From NCBI GenBank assembly GCA_002150815.3, contig NDFF03000029.1:665542-729541 (forward strand): 64,000 nucleotides of DNA, given 5' to 3'. The stretch is from Grammothele lineata. Its lineage: Eukaryota; Basidiomycota; Agaricomycetes; Polyporales; Polyporaceae. The position numbers were made by a program, and so were the translations under genes. The notes beneath the pieces are model-generated. The model saw only the letters and a list, made by a program, of their open reading frames with translations, had not been told where the DNA came from and searched no databases. Shown here piece by piece: positions 35,120 through 46,848 of the stretch; within the stretch, counting starts at the first letter, position 1; the number at the start of each line of letters is the position of its first letter.

Positions 35120-36082
35120 TTAGTACAAACTGGTCCCACTGAGCGTGTCTGTACAATAGGTACTTCCAAGGCCAAAGTCAAATGTCGGATGATGGTATTG
35201 ACCTAACATAGCTTGTGAGTCGACCAGCCCTGCGTCGATTGTTGAGGGTGAAAACAAGAACGAGAAGTCCCCTAGGGTACACCCTGACGTGAGGTCCAGC
35301 TGAAGAGCGTTATCCCCATCCGATGAATAGAGCTGTAGAGATGCTGTGGAGTAATTCCCCACGGGAAAGTCGTCGAAGGGTGGGGCGTAGGGTGACGGCG
35401 TTGATAAGTAACTCGGAGAAGGGGTATCGGTGTAAGAGCTGGTGTCCAATGGAGGGCAATCTATCTCCCAGGGCATAGGAGACGTCGGAAGGACTAGTTG
35501 TGGCACCATACTGGGAGTCTGAGCGGATGGGTAGTACGTCCGTGCCATACGACGTATGGGGACAGTGGGCATGGCGAGCCGGTCTTCCGCAAAGATCGTA
35601 GACGAAGCGTCTGCGGGTGGTGGTAGAAGTGTGGAGGAGCGAGGCGGCGGCAACAAGGAGGATGCAGAAGAGACGGGGCTCGCCTCGATGCTGCGACGGC
35701 TGCCCTTCTTGGACTTGCTACCCTTCTTGGCTTTGTGTACTGGACAATACCGGTAGTTAGGGTATGCTACCCGATGAGCTATCTTCTCGTCTTCGGCCTT
35801 AGCGTAGTACTCTGCTTTCTGAGGAGCCGGAAGCTCTCGCCACATCTTCGAGATGATCCTCACGCTTTCTCCTTTTCTCCTAGGACCGCTTGTGACGGGT
35901 AGGGTGATGGATCTTGCAAGCTCCTTTCGGAAGATCATGAAAGCGTTCATAGGCCTCGGGATGTGTGACGGTAACTTCTGCTGCCGACCACTAACAGGGC
36001 TCGATGCTAAGGAAGTATCAGACATTCGTGTGCGTGCGTTTAAAGGAACAGAGGAGAGGCTGAGGTTGTGTGAACTATGCAT
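35120..36082 (-). CDS. HMG-box transcription factor 1
   Basis: Intronless gene, 320 aa. A MATA-type HMG box lies at about residues 39-115: IPRPMNAFMIFRKE, then a longer loop than usual (SITLPVTSGPRRKG), then ISKMWRELP and YYAKAEDEKIAHRVAYPNY. A basic run KAKKGSKSKKGSRR after the box is a likely nuclear localisation signal. The rest is Ser/Pro-rich, probably an activation region. Such boxes bind the DNA minor groove and regulate mating or development in fungi; the target is unknown. The first ATG (36082) was used; a second in-frame ATG 19 codons on is also possible. Confidence 0.92.
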   Translation of the reverse strand: MHSSHNLSLSSVPLNARTRMSDTSLASSPVSGRQQKLPSHIPRPMNAFMIFRKELARSITLPVTSGPRRKGESVRIISKMWRELPAPQKAEYYAKAEDEKIAHRVAYPNYRYCPVHKAKKGSKSKKGSRRSIEASPVSSASSLLPPPRSSTLLPPPADASSTIFAEDRLAMPTVPIRRMARTYYPSAQTPSMVPQLVLPTSPMPWEIDCPPLDTSSYTDTPSPSYLSTPSPYAPPFDDFPVGNYSTASLQLYSSDGDNALQLDLTSGCTLGDFSFLFSPSTIDAGLVDSQAMLGQYHHPTFDFGLGSTYCTDTLSGTSLY

Positions 36083-36104
36083 CGGGAACTGGGCAAGAGA
36101 CAGC

Positions 36105-36113
36105 TATTTTATA
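36105..36113 (-). promoter_or_regulatory. TATA box of HMG-box gene 1
   Basis: On the minus strand this reads TATAAAATA, 23-31 bases upstream of the first ATG at 36082. Being so close, it suggests a very short leader or use of the second in-frame ATG 19 codons downstream. Confidence 0.55.
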
Positions 36114-37433
36114 CTGCGTTTTGTGGCGCGGCGAGGGTGAGGAGGCGATGATGGGTGGGAGCATGTGTCGGGGTATCTTCTGCGTATACGTAGACGCATC
36201 AGGTCATTCACTCTCCGACGGCGCTGCCTAGAGAAATCGGCGCATGACCAGGTCCTTATGGCGATGTTAACGTTGATCGGCGCACGTACCGAGACGTTGA
36301 CTCCTGGCCAGTGGCAAACCATTGGCCGCCAGTCGCAGCATACCGTGAGGCTTGGAAGAGATTCATCTCGAACCGCAGAAGCGTCCTGGGGGTGGAAGCA
36401 ACTTGAGAAGCTGGACCATGGACACCGCCCTCTGGAGACCTAGGCTCTGAAATGGTTTTGGAATCGCGGTAGAAGCATCGTTTGAACTTGCACTAGCACT
36501 GGTTCAAGTTGGTCGATGAGGAATCGAATGCGCCGGGCGCCCAATGGTCTAAAGTCGGGTAATGCCACGTGGAAAGGGCGTCAAAATTTCTGATAACGCT
36601 CATGCAACGCTCGTGTAAGTGTGCAGCGTTTCAACGTTCACTGCTTCTACTGACTCGAGGTAGACAGACACTCGCATCTTTCACTCGAAAACATTTGAAT
36701 GCATGCCTGCACCGCGCCCGCTTCATCGCATCGGAGTTCCCGTGAAGTTATATCAGGAATCCCAATGAATGTTATGGCCCGTGCACCAAAATGGCCACCG
36801 CCCTTGAAGTTACGCCTTTTACCTATTCGAGGGGTTCGCCGCACGGCCCCGCGTTTCCACGAAGCCCTAACGTCGGAGTCATGATATCTTTCCAGCACCT
36901 CCTCTCCCTGAACGTCGATGACATGTGGATGCACGGATTGTTCACGAGGTTCTATGGAACAACGCGCCTGTGCTACGGGCACAAGGCGGTGCGGCTGAAG
37001 TGCCGGCGTCCGCCATCGTGTTAGCGCGGCAGTGGCGTTCGCGCTCGATGACGACTTCTAGACCTACTCGTCTTCGGAGGTGCACAGCTACTGAAAGGTG
37101 TGTACGGATCGGTCGCGAAAGTACTGTACGGGCACTGCCTGGGCTCGGACCCGGTGTCAGGCGCTGTCACACGTTGGCAAGTCCTCAGGCTCGCAGTACG
37201 TGGGCCAACACGCGCATCAATGGGCCCTTGCGAGGGATAAATCGAAGCTAGTCACTCAGCATTGGCTGAGCCATGAGGCCCTCACGGCCGGTGCTGACAC
37301 TACACACGATCGCATTACTCAATGATATCATCCAAAAGACCTTAGAGAGAGATACAGAATAACTTATGTACATCGAGAGGCACGATAAGGAGGAGGACGG
37401 AAACATCTACGTACAGCGTACACCTGAGGACTT
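36114..37433. other. Interval between the two HMG-box genes
   Basis: 1.3 kb upstream of HMG-box gene 1 and downstream of HMG-box gene 2. Only short, overlapping frames without recognisable domains are present. It should hold the promoter of gene 1 and the terminator of gene 2. Confidence 0.45.
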
Positions 37434-38550
37434 CTACCGATCCTCCTTCAAGTCAAGCCAGTCCGACAACATGCAGTCAAAGGACGTGTCATCCCGAGGT
37501 TCGGGATCGAAGGTCTCTACATCCCGGATACCCGAGGGAGAGCTTTCACCGGATTCGTCGTCCGAGGCCTGGAAGAGCGCAGGGTCGATGGGATACGAGT
37601 TCAGCGCGCGAGACAGGTCAGCGGAGCGCGGAATCGCGAAAGAGAAACCCGACGGTAGGACCGGCGGGAGACTTGCGGGATATCCATCGTGCCCAGGCGC
37701 GTTGGGCGGAGGCCCACCGTTGTCGCCGGTGACGGTTGAATACCTAGGTGGGGGCTGAGCGGCGCCACACGCGTAGCATACGTTGAGACGGAACCCGGCA
37801 TCAAGTGGCGTGCAGTCTGCGAACCCAGGCATGGTCGGAGCAGGGGGCGGGAACGGTCGCTGCCAGGACCGAGGAGGCACAGGGCCGAGGTGAGATGGCA
37901 TGGAAAGACCGGGTTGTTGGATGGACGGGCGGGTGTAGGGGTGGTGCCGATACGCGCCCAACGAGCCAGACGGCTTTTGCTGGATGTAAGTCGGGCGGGA
38001 CTGATCACGTACGACGCCCTCGGGTGACTCGTTGATATCTGGCCGCGGGATCTGTGGTAGGACGAGTTAGAAGGAATGAAGGCCGACATGATGCCTAAGA
38101 GCGCACCGCCATCAATGGAAGAGAGTGGCCGAGTCCTTCGAATTCTCCAGGAGTGACTGGAGAGGCTCTGCTTGAGTCGCCTGACGATGACGGCGAAGTG
38201 GACCGGGAGGAGACGGGATCGGGGAGACGGCACGCTTGACGAAACTTGGGCCCCTCCTCCTCTTCCCCTTCCACCTTATTTCTGCGTGGTCGCGGGGTGT
38301 ATCTGTACCCGGGGTACTTGCGTTTGTGCTCTTCGCTTGCGGCCCTGGCTCGAGCCCGCCACAGGGCCTTCTCTTGGTCGGAGAGCGCCTCCCAAAGTTC
38401 GCCGATGATTTGGGACAGTTTCTTCTGCGTAACACCGAGGTCCTTGCAGTTCATCTCTTTCATCTTGTGCGATCGGAAGAGGATGAAACAGTTCGCCGGG
38501 CGCGGAATGTGATTGGGATCCTTAGGGCGTCTGGTGATGGTGGGTGCCAT
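37434..38550 (-). CDS. HMG-box transcription factor 2
   Basis: Two exons, 38550-38107 and 38051-37434, give 353 aa. The start MAPTITRRPK lies in a strong context (CCCGCCATGG); the open frame extends upstream but without an ATG. The HMG box at about residues 14-90 has IPRPANCFILFRSH, VTQKKLSQIIGELWEALSD and KALWRARARAASEEHKRKYPGYRY, followed by PRPRRNK as a likely nuclear signal. The remainder is Pro/Ser-rich and ends in an acidic, aromatic stretch (FDCMLSDWLDLKEDR) that could be an activation domain. It shares strand and domain with HMG-box gene 1, but the sequences outside the box differ. Confidence 0.92.
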
Positions 38551-40359
38551 GGCGGGATAGTATGGGAAGTGGTGTGCGGCGTTGGTTCGCAATCGAGCAG
38601 GATGGCGAAGAGTGGGAGACAATGAACGGAGAGAGTGAAGCGGATGTATTTAAGGCTCAGCATGTTGTGGCCCAACGCTTTGGTCGCTCTACTGGTGTCG
38701 CTTTGGGCCTTGGTGGCGTGGCCCACCCGCCGACGCTTTGGCCATGGACCGTCCGAGTGGCGGTGTCGGGCCACGTCGCTTGCCATTCGCTTGACATACA
38801 CGTGGCGCACGACCGACGTAGCTGAGAGGGATTAACACACTACCAGGGCTAACGACTGGAGGGTTTACTTACCGTCATGTAGTGGCGATGAGGTTCTGGG
38901 GCAGCACTGCAGCATTGGCTGTCCTCGAGCCTGAGGCGGCTGCGTTTCGAGCAGCAGGCCTTCAAGATCGCGGTGGCCCGTTGTGTTACCCTATCAGTAG
39001 CAGCTAGTCCATTTGCTCAGAGAATCTGGCCAGGACAAAATATGCGTCCATACCGTTAGCCGGCAGGACGAGATACAGTAGCCTGAGAGGCCAGGGCCAA
39101 GACTGTAAATGGTCCCAGGCAGCGCCCGCTTTAGCGGGCTGGCGCGCGTCCGAGCGCCCAGTGATCGCTTACACCGACACGAGCAGAGATAACAGTCGGG
39201 CACCCCGGCCTACCTCGTTATCTACGGGCCATGTCGGACTACATCCATTCCGACTTCAGCCTCTCTCCTCTGTAGCACAGCATGCCCGCTCGCAGCCGCC
39301 GAACCCATCACTACGCCTAGACAGCTCACCAAAATGGGATTGTCGTCGGATATAACCGACGCTATGCATGTTGGACTTTGCAGCTAGATCCCTCTACAGT
39401 CTGCTCACCGAAGGTCTCGGAATTATACACACGACATGGACATCAAGGAAACAAGCGGCGCGCCGGAGCGATTTTCTAGAAACCCCGTGGTTGTGGAGAT
39501 TTTGCACATTCGAACAAATCCTCCGGCCAAAACATTGTTTCTGTCGTCCTCTACAGGATTTGTGAGAGCAGCATATGCCCAAAGTAAGATGTGCGAGAGG
39601 AGTTACTCTGGCAATGTCAGAGCACGTACGCCTACGTGAGGTATTAGACGCCTGCGTTTACGCCACGATGGTACTAGGCGAGTAGAAGCGAGTCTGACTC
39701 AGCTCTGATGGGCTCTGCTGGGCTGGACCTCCAGGCATGCTTCGAGAGACAAGAGGCGCCGGTGACCCCTCACGATTTCCTCCGAGGGGTTCGCGATCAT
39801 CTCCGAGCAACAGATAACGAACATGCCGCCTTCGAGCCGGATTATCTCAGCTGGACACCGGCTAGCGGGCGCTGCCCGTCCCCACTGTAAAGCGTTTGCC
39901 GCGCCGGCGTCGGCGATTTGACGCCGAAGTGCCATCAACGCGTGGACCTGCCCCAGATCGGCCGATTGTGGAAGCGCCGGGTCTCCGGTGACACTGACAG
40001 AGACTTCGAGCAACATTCGGACCAACCCTTCCACTTAGCTCAGACCTCCTCACTTCACCTAGCTGATCCGTTGGTCACAAAGTAGAACGGGAGGAAATCA
40101 CTAGTAGAAGGCTCAAGGTAACGCTTCGCTCCTTGGTACCTGAATTGCACCAAGGTTCTAATGATTAAGTATTGTTATGTCTTTTATTAGCCTCTCAGGT
40201 GAACCTTGCGCGAAAGCCTGTGGGTTTGCACCGTGTCCATCGTCTACCCGATAGGTCTTCGAGGCGGACTCCTAGCTGCCCGAGTCGAACAGCAGCCTCT
40301 CCGCCTCCGCCCCAAGCAAGGAGTCCGGTCCTAAGAATTCAATGCTCGTCTTCAGCTCT
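38551..40359. other. Interval upstream of HMG-box gene 2
   Basis: A TTAAATA sequence on the minus strand near 38645-38653, about 95-100 bases before the HMG-box 2 start, may serve as its TATA element. The rest to 40359 has no frame worth calling. It contains the 3' flank of the F-box-like gene that ends at 40360. Confidence 0.45.
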
Positions 40360-42648
40360 TTATATATCAGGAAAGAGGGAAGGGCGGACGCACTGGTTCA
40401 AAGGCCACTCCAGCGTGGCAGCACGAACAGCTTCGAGGTTAGGCATCTTGGGCCGGTAGCGCTGGACATACTCCACAATGTGCCACCACATAGGATCGTT
40501 CGATACCCGAGGGAGGATACTACCGCTATGAACGGCAAGACGTTGCGGCCCATAAGCATCCGACACACACAAACACGATTTTACAAGGATTACATACATG
40601 CTCTCTCCTGGCTCGAGTATGAGCCATTTGAGCGCGGCATGAGGGCGCGACGCAGGGATGGGCACGATAACCACCACGCCTGGCTCTGCGCGCTGTGGGC
40701 CTTGTACCGCTGTTCGTATTTTCAGGCTCTCTACTTTGGGGCAGAGGTCGAGCGCGAGCTGGTCCCCTGAGCTCCCATCGGGAGCGAGCGCAGGAGAGTG
40801 CATCGTAACTAATGTCCTGAGCTTCAGACCATGAACGCGCAGGAAATCTATGGTGGACGCTAGACCGTCCTCAGAGCCAAACTCGTGTAAGGCTGGGAGA
40901 CTAAGAGTGTCGTGAGCCGAAGGACAGCGGTCTGTCACGAGAAAAAACACGCACTTCATCTTTCCGAACATCTCAATAATCTTAGCGTCACACTTCCACA
41001 GATGTAAAGCACCGAGACAAGGGAGCGCGTCCAACAGGAGTGGAGCATTTGAATCCGTGACTTTGACTCTGCCTCCCCATAGGCTCAGCGTGCGCAGATG
41101 CGGCATCTTGAGGAAGACTGATGGAACGACCGGTGGTGATTCGAAGAGCTCCTGTTGCATGAACTCCAGCGGAAGTGTCTTTACGTCCTCGACCTGATCC
41201 GATATGGTATCCAAAATTCCAAAGAGCTGCGTCACGCGCACAAGGTCGGGGAGGACCACAGGAATGCGCACCGGGGGGTGGAACCCTTCTCGGGCGTACC
41301 GGTCTGAGGTGTAGCTGAGCGGTAGATGGAGTGATCGCACGGAAGCTACAGCCTCTGGTAGCGTTTGGAGGGCCTCCAAGAAACTGTCAACCGCCACAGG
41401 GTGCGTGACGAGGGGGATAGAGTACATGGACGGGAGGGCGAGGCGCTGGGAAAGACAATGAGGCAACATACAGACGAGCGGGGATGGACTTACGTAGAAC
41501 CGCTTTGAAACCAGCAACATTGCGATGCGCCGACGATTGCAAAAGCCACTTCTCCAATGTGTGAGCTCCCCGAATCTCTCATCATCTATGAGCAAGTTAT
41601 CCGGATCGCCAATATTAGTCGCCAGGCTGATGATGCGACTCCACAGATAGTCCGGCAGATCTGGAGGGTGAGGAGTTTCCTTGATGACCTCTACAGGCGT
41701 AGGCAAGTCCGTAATGGGATATGCACTGCATGGGGAAGAGACGAAAAGTCATGAGAAGACCTGAACATTGTGACCCAGGGACTCGAGACACACTTTTCCT
41801 CGCCACCCACGTATAGCTTCTGGACGAAGCCCTCGTAGAGGCCCCGCCATCCAAGGAGATTGGCCCCTCGACGCATACGAACGATCTTCAAGCTAGGGTG
41901 ATCTCCTACTTCTTTCCAAGCTCCGAACTTCATCCAGTTTTCATCCCACCCACAGGGTACAGGATCAAAAGTGATCAGCTCGAGTGACTTCGAATTGCTT
42001 ACTCGTCGCCACCCATCGAAGAAGGCGACATCTGGGCCAAGATCGAGCCGTTTCTGATGATGTTGTCAGACTCTTAGCTGCATACTCGCAGGTCAGTACC
42101 ACAAGGTCACGCACCAATTTGGTCCACCCCGGAACCGCCTCAATGAGTGCTTTGATGAGGTTTTCACCCGGCGGTATCGGTATTGTGTTCGCCATTTGGT
42201 CTAGGAGCACCTGTGACGGGTTAATCCTTTTGAACGTCCTGATGAGCCCCCTCATGGTGTCGTTGAGCGTGAACTGAAGACGGAAGAAGAGGACATCGAC
42301 CCCAGGAGCGGCGTTGAGGATGTTTACCAGCTTGTCATAGCCTTGTTCAATGCGGAGGCGACGGAGGTACCTTCCACGCGAGGCAGGCGGGCCAGGGACA
42401 ACCGATCGATTCAGGGAGGAGAGGTATTCGTCGATTTGGTGACGTGTTCGGAAGATGGCTGCCTCGTACAAGTGGGGTATGCCTAGAATGTAGTATCGCC
42501 TTGAGACTTGCAGGATCCCCGGAGTCATAGAAAGAGGCGCTGCAGCAAGGGTGTAGCGCGTCGACCATTCTTCAAAGACGCTTGTTGGGATAGACAGAGC
42601 GTGGAAGAGAATGATGTCCAGAATCTCGTTGGGGACTTCTTCTGTCAT
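40360..42648 (-). CDS. Double F-box-like protein A
   Basis: Exons (minus order): 42648-42115, 42053-41794, 41725-41494, 41445-40955, 40900-40598, 40525-40360; 661 aa. Two F-box-like segments are visible: one at the N terminus (VPNEILDIILFHAL with ILQVSRRYYILGIPHLYEAA), and a second in the middle (LPDYLWSRIISLATNIG with LLVSKRFY). Each is followed by leucine-rich, irregular repeats such as MPHLRTLSLWGG and LPCLGALHLWKCD. This layout suggests two fused substrate-receptor modules of an SCF ubiquitin ligase, but SKP1 binding is an inference. A tandem paralogue lies at 43186-45549. The six-exon model was chosen because it restores alignment with that paralogue; reading through the 54-nt intron at 40901-40954 is also open. 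Confidence 0.75.
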
Positions 42649-43185
42649 CTTGCGATTATGGTCTGGAAGGTGTTGGTGGGTCGAGGTCGTGTCGGGGGGA
42701 CCCGCGTGAAGATATACCGTTAGCGTTTTTGCAGAATCTGATCTGCTTGACCGACGTCGATTGTGCAGTCAGATAGAGCGTCGCAGAGACATGCACAGTG
42801 GACGCAAGAGACAACGTGAGGCCTTCAACCGTGGGACACGCGCGAGCCGAACCCGACTGCTCATAGAGATGGTACCGATAACTCCGGTAATTGTGGTCTG
42901 AACGGTGCCTGTCATGAGTGCCTTGAAGGTGATATCCCCATCTGGTAACCCGTTTGTAACCTGCAATCCAATCACATTCAATCAATCTACCTCTATCACA
43001 TCTTCGCTACCCACGCATTCAGAAAGGTCGTGTCTAGGCTTGTGAAGCACGCTGCGTCTTTCTGTGTTATGTACCGTTACGCACCGCGGTGGGCTTGAAC
43101 CGAGTGAAGCGCCGCCCGGACAGGTCTGCCAACCACACCCCGAGCTTCCTCAGGCGCACGGCTACCATCGCTTCGCCATTGTAGT
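42649..43185. other. Spacer between tandem F-box-like genes
   Basis: 537 bp holding the promoter of gene A and the 3' end of gene B, both on the minus strand. No additional gene or tRNA is visible; a GGTTCAAGCC match on the minus strand near 43090 lacks tRNA arms. Confidence 0.5.
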
Positions 43186-45549
43186 TCAACAGCTCTTCTC
43201 TAGTAGAAGCACCGCGTTGTATATACGGGAATCATTAGGTCTAACACCTGCTGAACGCCACGACGTGGGGACGCACTCATGAATGGGCCATAGTAGAGTA
43301 GCCATGCGCACTTCCTCGAGCGCGGGTAGCAGACGCTGGTGGCGTCCAACGTACTGGACGATCTCTCCCCACACCGGGTCATCGCGGGGACTGCGGAGCA
43401 CTTTCCTGCTACCAAGCGTCGAGAATTACGTAAGTCCGGAATCGAAATGCGGAAAGCGGAGCATTGAACGCACATGATCTCCTGAGGCTGCAGCACGATC
43501 CGTTTAACGCTAGTATGTGGTCGCGAATCCGGGAAGATGGGAATATGATCCTGTGACTAACATTCTAATCAGTGGGAAGGCGGCACAGATGTCTGGACAG
43601 GGCTAAACTCACCTCTAACGTTGATGAAGTTATGAACTTCAACTCTTGCGCTTTCGGGCAAAGGTCTAGAGCCATCGGGGACCATGGGCTCCGCTGCAAC
43701 GGTTGAGATGGCATTATAACTAACACCAATAGCTTCCCTCCGTGGATACGGAGGAAGTCAGTCTGAGCAAGGCTATCATTGGCGCCAAATTCGCGAAGAG
43801 AAGGCAGCCTGACACGAGTAGCTCGTCAGTTGCTGCTCGGGTATATCCTTGAAGACCCTGTGTATACCTCATTAAACCAAAGGCACGAATGAGTGCCTCT
43901 CCGCAATCATGCAGATGGAGAGTCTCCAGCAGAGGCAATGCATCTGGAGGTGCCCCCGCTCCTGCTCCTTCACTCAAGGTGCCGCCCCACAAAGCGAGGA
44001 AGCGAAGATGTGGCATGGCGGCGAAGATGCGAGGTACAACCGGGCACTGAGGTGTCTGCGCCATATGCTCCAATGCGAGGTCCGCTATGGCTTGATGCTG
44101 TTCCCCAATGGTGTCGATGACGTTGAAGAGCTGATTGACGTAGACGAGGTTGGGTAGTACAACGGGGATCGAGACTGCCGCATGGAACCAGTCCGGCAGG
44201 TCCGGCCAGTCCGCGAAGTCGAGCGGGGTGTATAGTGTGCGCACGGCTGCAGCAGCGTCGGGTAGAGCCTGGAGTTTGGCGCAAAAACGTATCCCAGACC
44301 TAGTCTTCGTGATGATAGGCATAGAGTACATGCATGGAAGCCCGAGGCGCTGCCGAAGATAATGAGCCGAAGTTCGTGAGGCTGTTTTCAACTTACGTAG
44401 AAACGTTTACAGACGAGCATCACGGACTTGCGTGTGCGAGATATGGGAACCTCCCAGTCGACCGATTTCATGAAGCGCGTACTGTCTATTCGTAAGTCGT
44501 CTGGGTTACCTATATGCGTAGCGAATGAGATGATGCGGCTCCAAATGTTGTCCGGCAGATGAGGTAGCTGAGCCTCGCCAGGTCCAGTGAGCTGGTTCAT
44601 AAGAGGGACATCCAAAATGGAAAATGGGCTGCATAAAGCGAACAGATGAGCGATGTAGAGCAGAGAAGTACGATAGGCATACTTGTATTCCTCCCCTACG
44701 ACGAGCTTTTCAGAGAGACCAGCATGCAACGCCCTCCACTCGTCAAGACGGGTCGCTCGTGGCATTCGTACGATCTTGACACTTGGATGTTCTGCAAGTA
44801 TCGACCACCAGTCCCTCTTGCTGACAGTACTTGCGAGGTGCCGGCCCTGGGGGTCGCCATAAAAGCTGATATATTGCAGTGATTGGGTGTTCTTGATGAG
44901 GTCTTCGACGTCAAAAATCTCGAAGTTCGGTCCCAAATCCAACCGTCTCTGCCCGTTTATTGATAAATCCCAATGCGGATACTGAATAAGAAATAACGGC
45001 CCGCACCAGGTTTGTCCAGTGTATAACGACTTGAGCGACGGTCTGAAGGAGGGTCATTCTCCAGTACTTCGCCTTGAAGTATGTGCAGGAATATTCATCC
45101 ACAATGAGCCGTGAGGGGTTCATCTTTTGCAACGCGCGTGCAAATGCTTTGCCTACGAGGTCGTCTGAATTGACCTGGAGGCCGAAAAACAGCACGGTGA
45201 TCCCAGGGGCTGTGTTGACAATTTTTGCAAGCTTCTCGTAACCCCGCTCGATACGCAGACGGCGGAGATACTTCCCGCGTAAGGATGGCCCACAGGGGAT
45301 CGCCGACGAGTTGAGTGCGCGGAGGTAGCCGTCGACTTGGATGCGTGTCCGCAAAATGGCGGACTCGTACAAGGAAGGCACGCCCACCGCGTACCAGCGC
45401 TTGGATACTTGAAGAATGCGCGATGCGGTAGATGGAACATTTCCGGCGAGAGAATACTGGTCAATCCACCCCTCAAACACCGCACCAGGAACAGTCAGTG
45501 CGTGGAAGAGGATGACGTCGAGGACTTCGTCCGGCACTTGCTCCGTCAT
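43186..45549 (-). CDS. Double F-box-like protein B
   Basis: Exons (minus order): 45549-45007, 44948-44683, 44628-44397, 44349-43868, 43808-43613, 43550-43474, 43408-43186; 672 aa. Same plan as the tandem paralogue: N-terminal F-box-like VPDEVLDVILFHAL with ILQVSKRWYAVGVPSLYESA, and a second one, LPDNIWSRIISFATHIG with MLVCKRFY. Leucine-rich segments follow (MPHLRFLALWGG, LPLLETLHLHDC). Exon 3 is 232 nt in both genes. The intron at 43551-43612 has no counterpart in gene A. A frame change near 43810 first looked like a frameshift, but a 59-nt intron with good donor, branch and acceptor removes it, so the gene appears intact. Confidence 0.75.
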
Positions 45550-45852
45550 TTCTGCGATTCATGAGCATGATCGTGGACGCGGTCTGACGAAGACGAGACG
45601 TACCCTTCCAAGATTATGACCCGACAGTCAACACTCGCCGTGGTATTGGTCAAGGAGTGATACCATCTTGAAAGCGCCGTATCACTCCTCTGCCACTCCT
45701 CTCTTCATGATGGTTCACACGCATTACATGGACGGGGGAGAAGGAATCATGTCGCTCGGTGGACCGTTCGAACAATGGGGTTTGAATAGTTCGTAGCATG
45801 CGAAATGATTAGTGCAAGATGTACATGTAGTCGCGACCACTCAACCGCAAGG

Positions 45853-46848
45853 TCACGTATGGAGCGGTACGATGCGCCTGCCCCGGTCCCTCTCAATTTC
45901 CAGCGCTGACCGCATCTCCCTTCCTTTCTCCATCGTCCGCCCCTCACCACCCAGCCCGCTGCCCATGAATGCTGGCATGTGTCCAGGAAGGAGCATACGC
46001 ACAATTGCCTTCATGACCTGGTACGGATTTCTGCTCCCCCACACTTTCGCGCTCGCGTCCTTGATGCCTGCGACCTTGAATACCTCGTGGATGATCGGGT
46101 TGCACGCCAACCCGAACCCCACGGGGCGCGGGCGGACTTGGATGCGCACTGACCCGAACTTGTCCTCCATCTCCGTCCAAACGGTCCGGTCTTCGAACCG
46201 GTCGACGTAGTCCATGTTGCGGACGGCCTGCGGGAAGGCCTTGCCGACAGCGGATGGGAAGTCGGGGCCTTTGCCTTCGCCGAGGCCGAGCAGGCCATTG
46301 CGGTTGCCGACGACCATGAGCACGGAGAAGCGCTCGATTTTACCCTTGCCTGTCTGCTGTTTGACGAACCGGAGGACCTGTGCGCGATGGAGCTTGGTGA
46401 GGTCCGCACCGGCCAGGTGGAGGAACTTGATGGGCTTCATCGAATCCGCCGAGTTCTCCACCTCGTCCACGACCACCGATTCCTTCTTCTCCCCGTCCTC
46501 ATACTCCTGCAGAAGTTTGAACATGGGCGGGTTGTTTCGGATGATGACAGTGTTGGCGTAAGGTGTGTGCTTGTCAGGCTTGAAGTGGTGACGTTCGTGC
46601 GTGTCAAGCAGGATGTCGGGGTTCATGAGGTCGGGAAAAAGCTCGCTCTCGTCCATCGCCTTGGCAAACTGCTGCTGCTGGGGCGAGAGGGAGAGGTCAT
46701 TGAGAGGGGGTTTGCTGGGGACCGACAAATAACGGCAGCGAGGGAGGGTAGGGGGAAGTCGTCGACATGACCGTCTTGATGTAGAAGCAAGCAACGCCCT
46801 GGCGGCTTTTGAGCTCATCCTTTCGGCCGGGCCGGGCGAGGATGGCAA
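45853..46848 (-). CDS. MRPS5: Mitochondrial small ribosomal subunit protein uS5m
   Basis: Component of the mitochondrial 28S-type small subunit. Intronless, 331 aa. The N terminus is rich in Arg/Ser/Ala (SSKAARALLASTSRRSCRRL), a mitochondrial targeting signal. The S5 N-terminal double-stranded RNA-binding domain starts at about residue 165 (VLRFVKQQTGKGKIERFSVL, then VGNRNGLLGLGEGKG). The C-terminal S5 domain follows (IQVRPRPVGFGLACNPIIHEVFKVAGIKD split across GLACNP and KDASAKVWGSRNP). Two close ATGs exist, at 46848 and 11 codons on; the second would give a cleaner presequence. Confidence 0.95.
   Translation of the reverse strand: MPSSPGPAERMSSKAARALLASTSRRSCRRLPPTLPRCRYLSVPSKPPLNDLSLSPQQQQFAKAMDESELFPDLMNPDILLDTHERHHFKPDKHTPYANTVIIRNNPPMFKLLQEYEDGEKKESVVVDEVENSADSMKPIKFLHLAGADLTKLHRAQVLRFVKQQTGKGKIERFSVLMVVGNRNGLLGLGEGKGPDFPSAVGKAFPQAVRNMDYVDRFEDRTVWTEMEDKFGSVRIQVRPRPVGFGLACNPIIHEVFKVAGIKDASAKVWGSRNPYQVMKAIVRMLLPGHMPAFMGSGLGGEGRTMEKGREMRSALEIERDRGRRIVPLHT

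Noticed and set aside
43086..43170. tRNA-like B-box (GGTTCAAGCC on the minus strand)
   Set aside because: The flanking bases do not form the T-arm stem, and no matching A-box, anticodon arm or acceptor stem could be drawn.
43808..43870. Apparent frameshift in F-box gene B
   Set aside because: A 59-nt intron (43809-43867) with GTATAC donor, CTGAC branch site and TCAG acceptor restores the frame; the paralogue has an intron at the same place.
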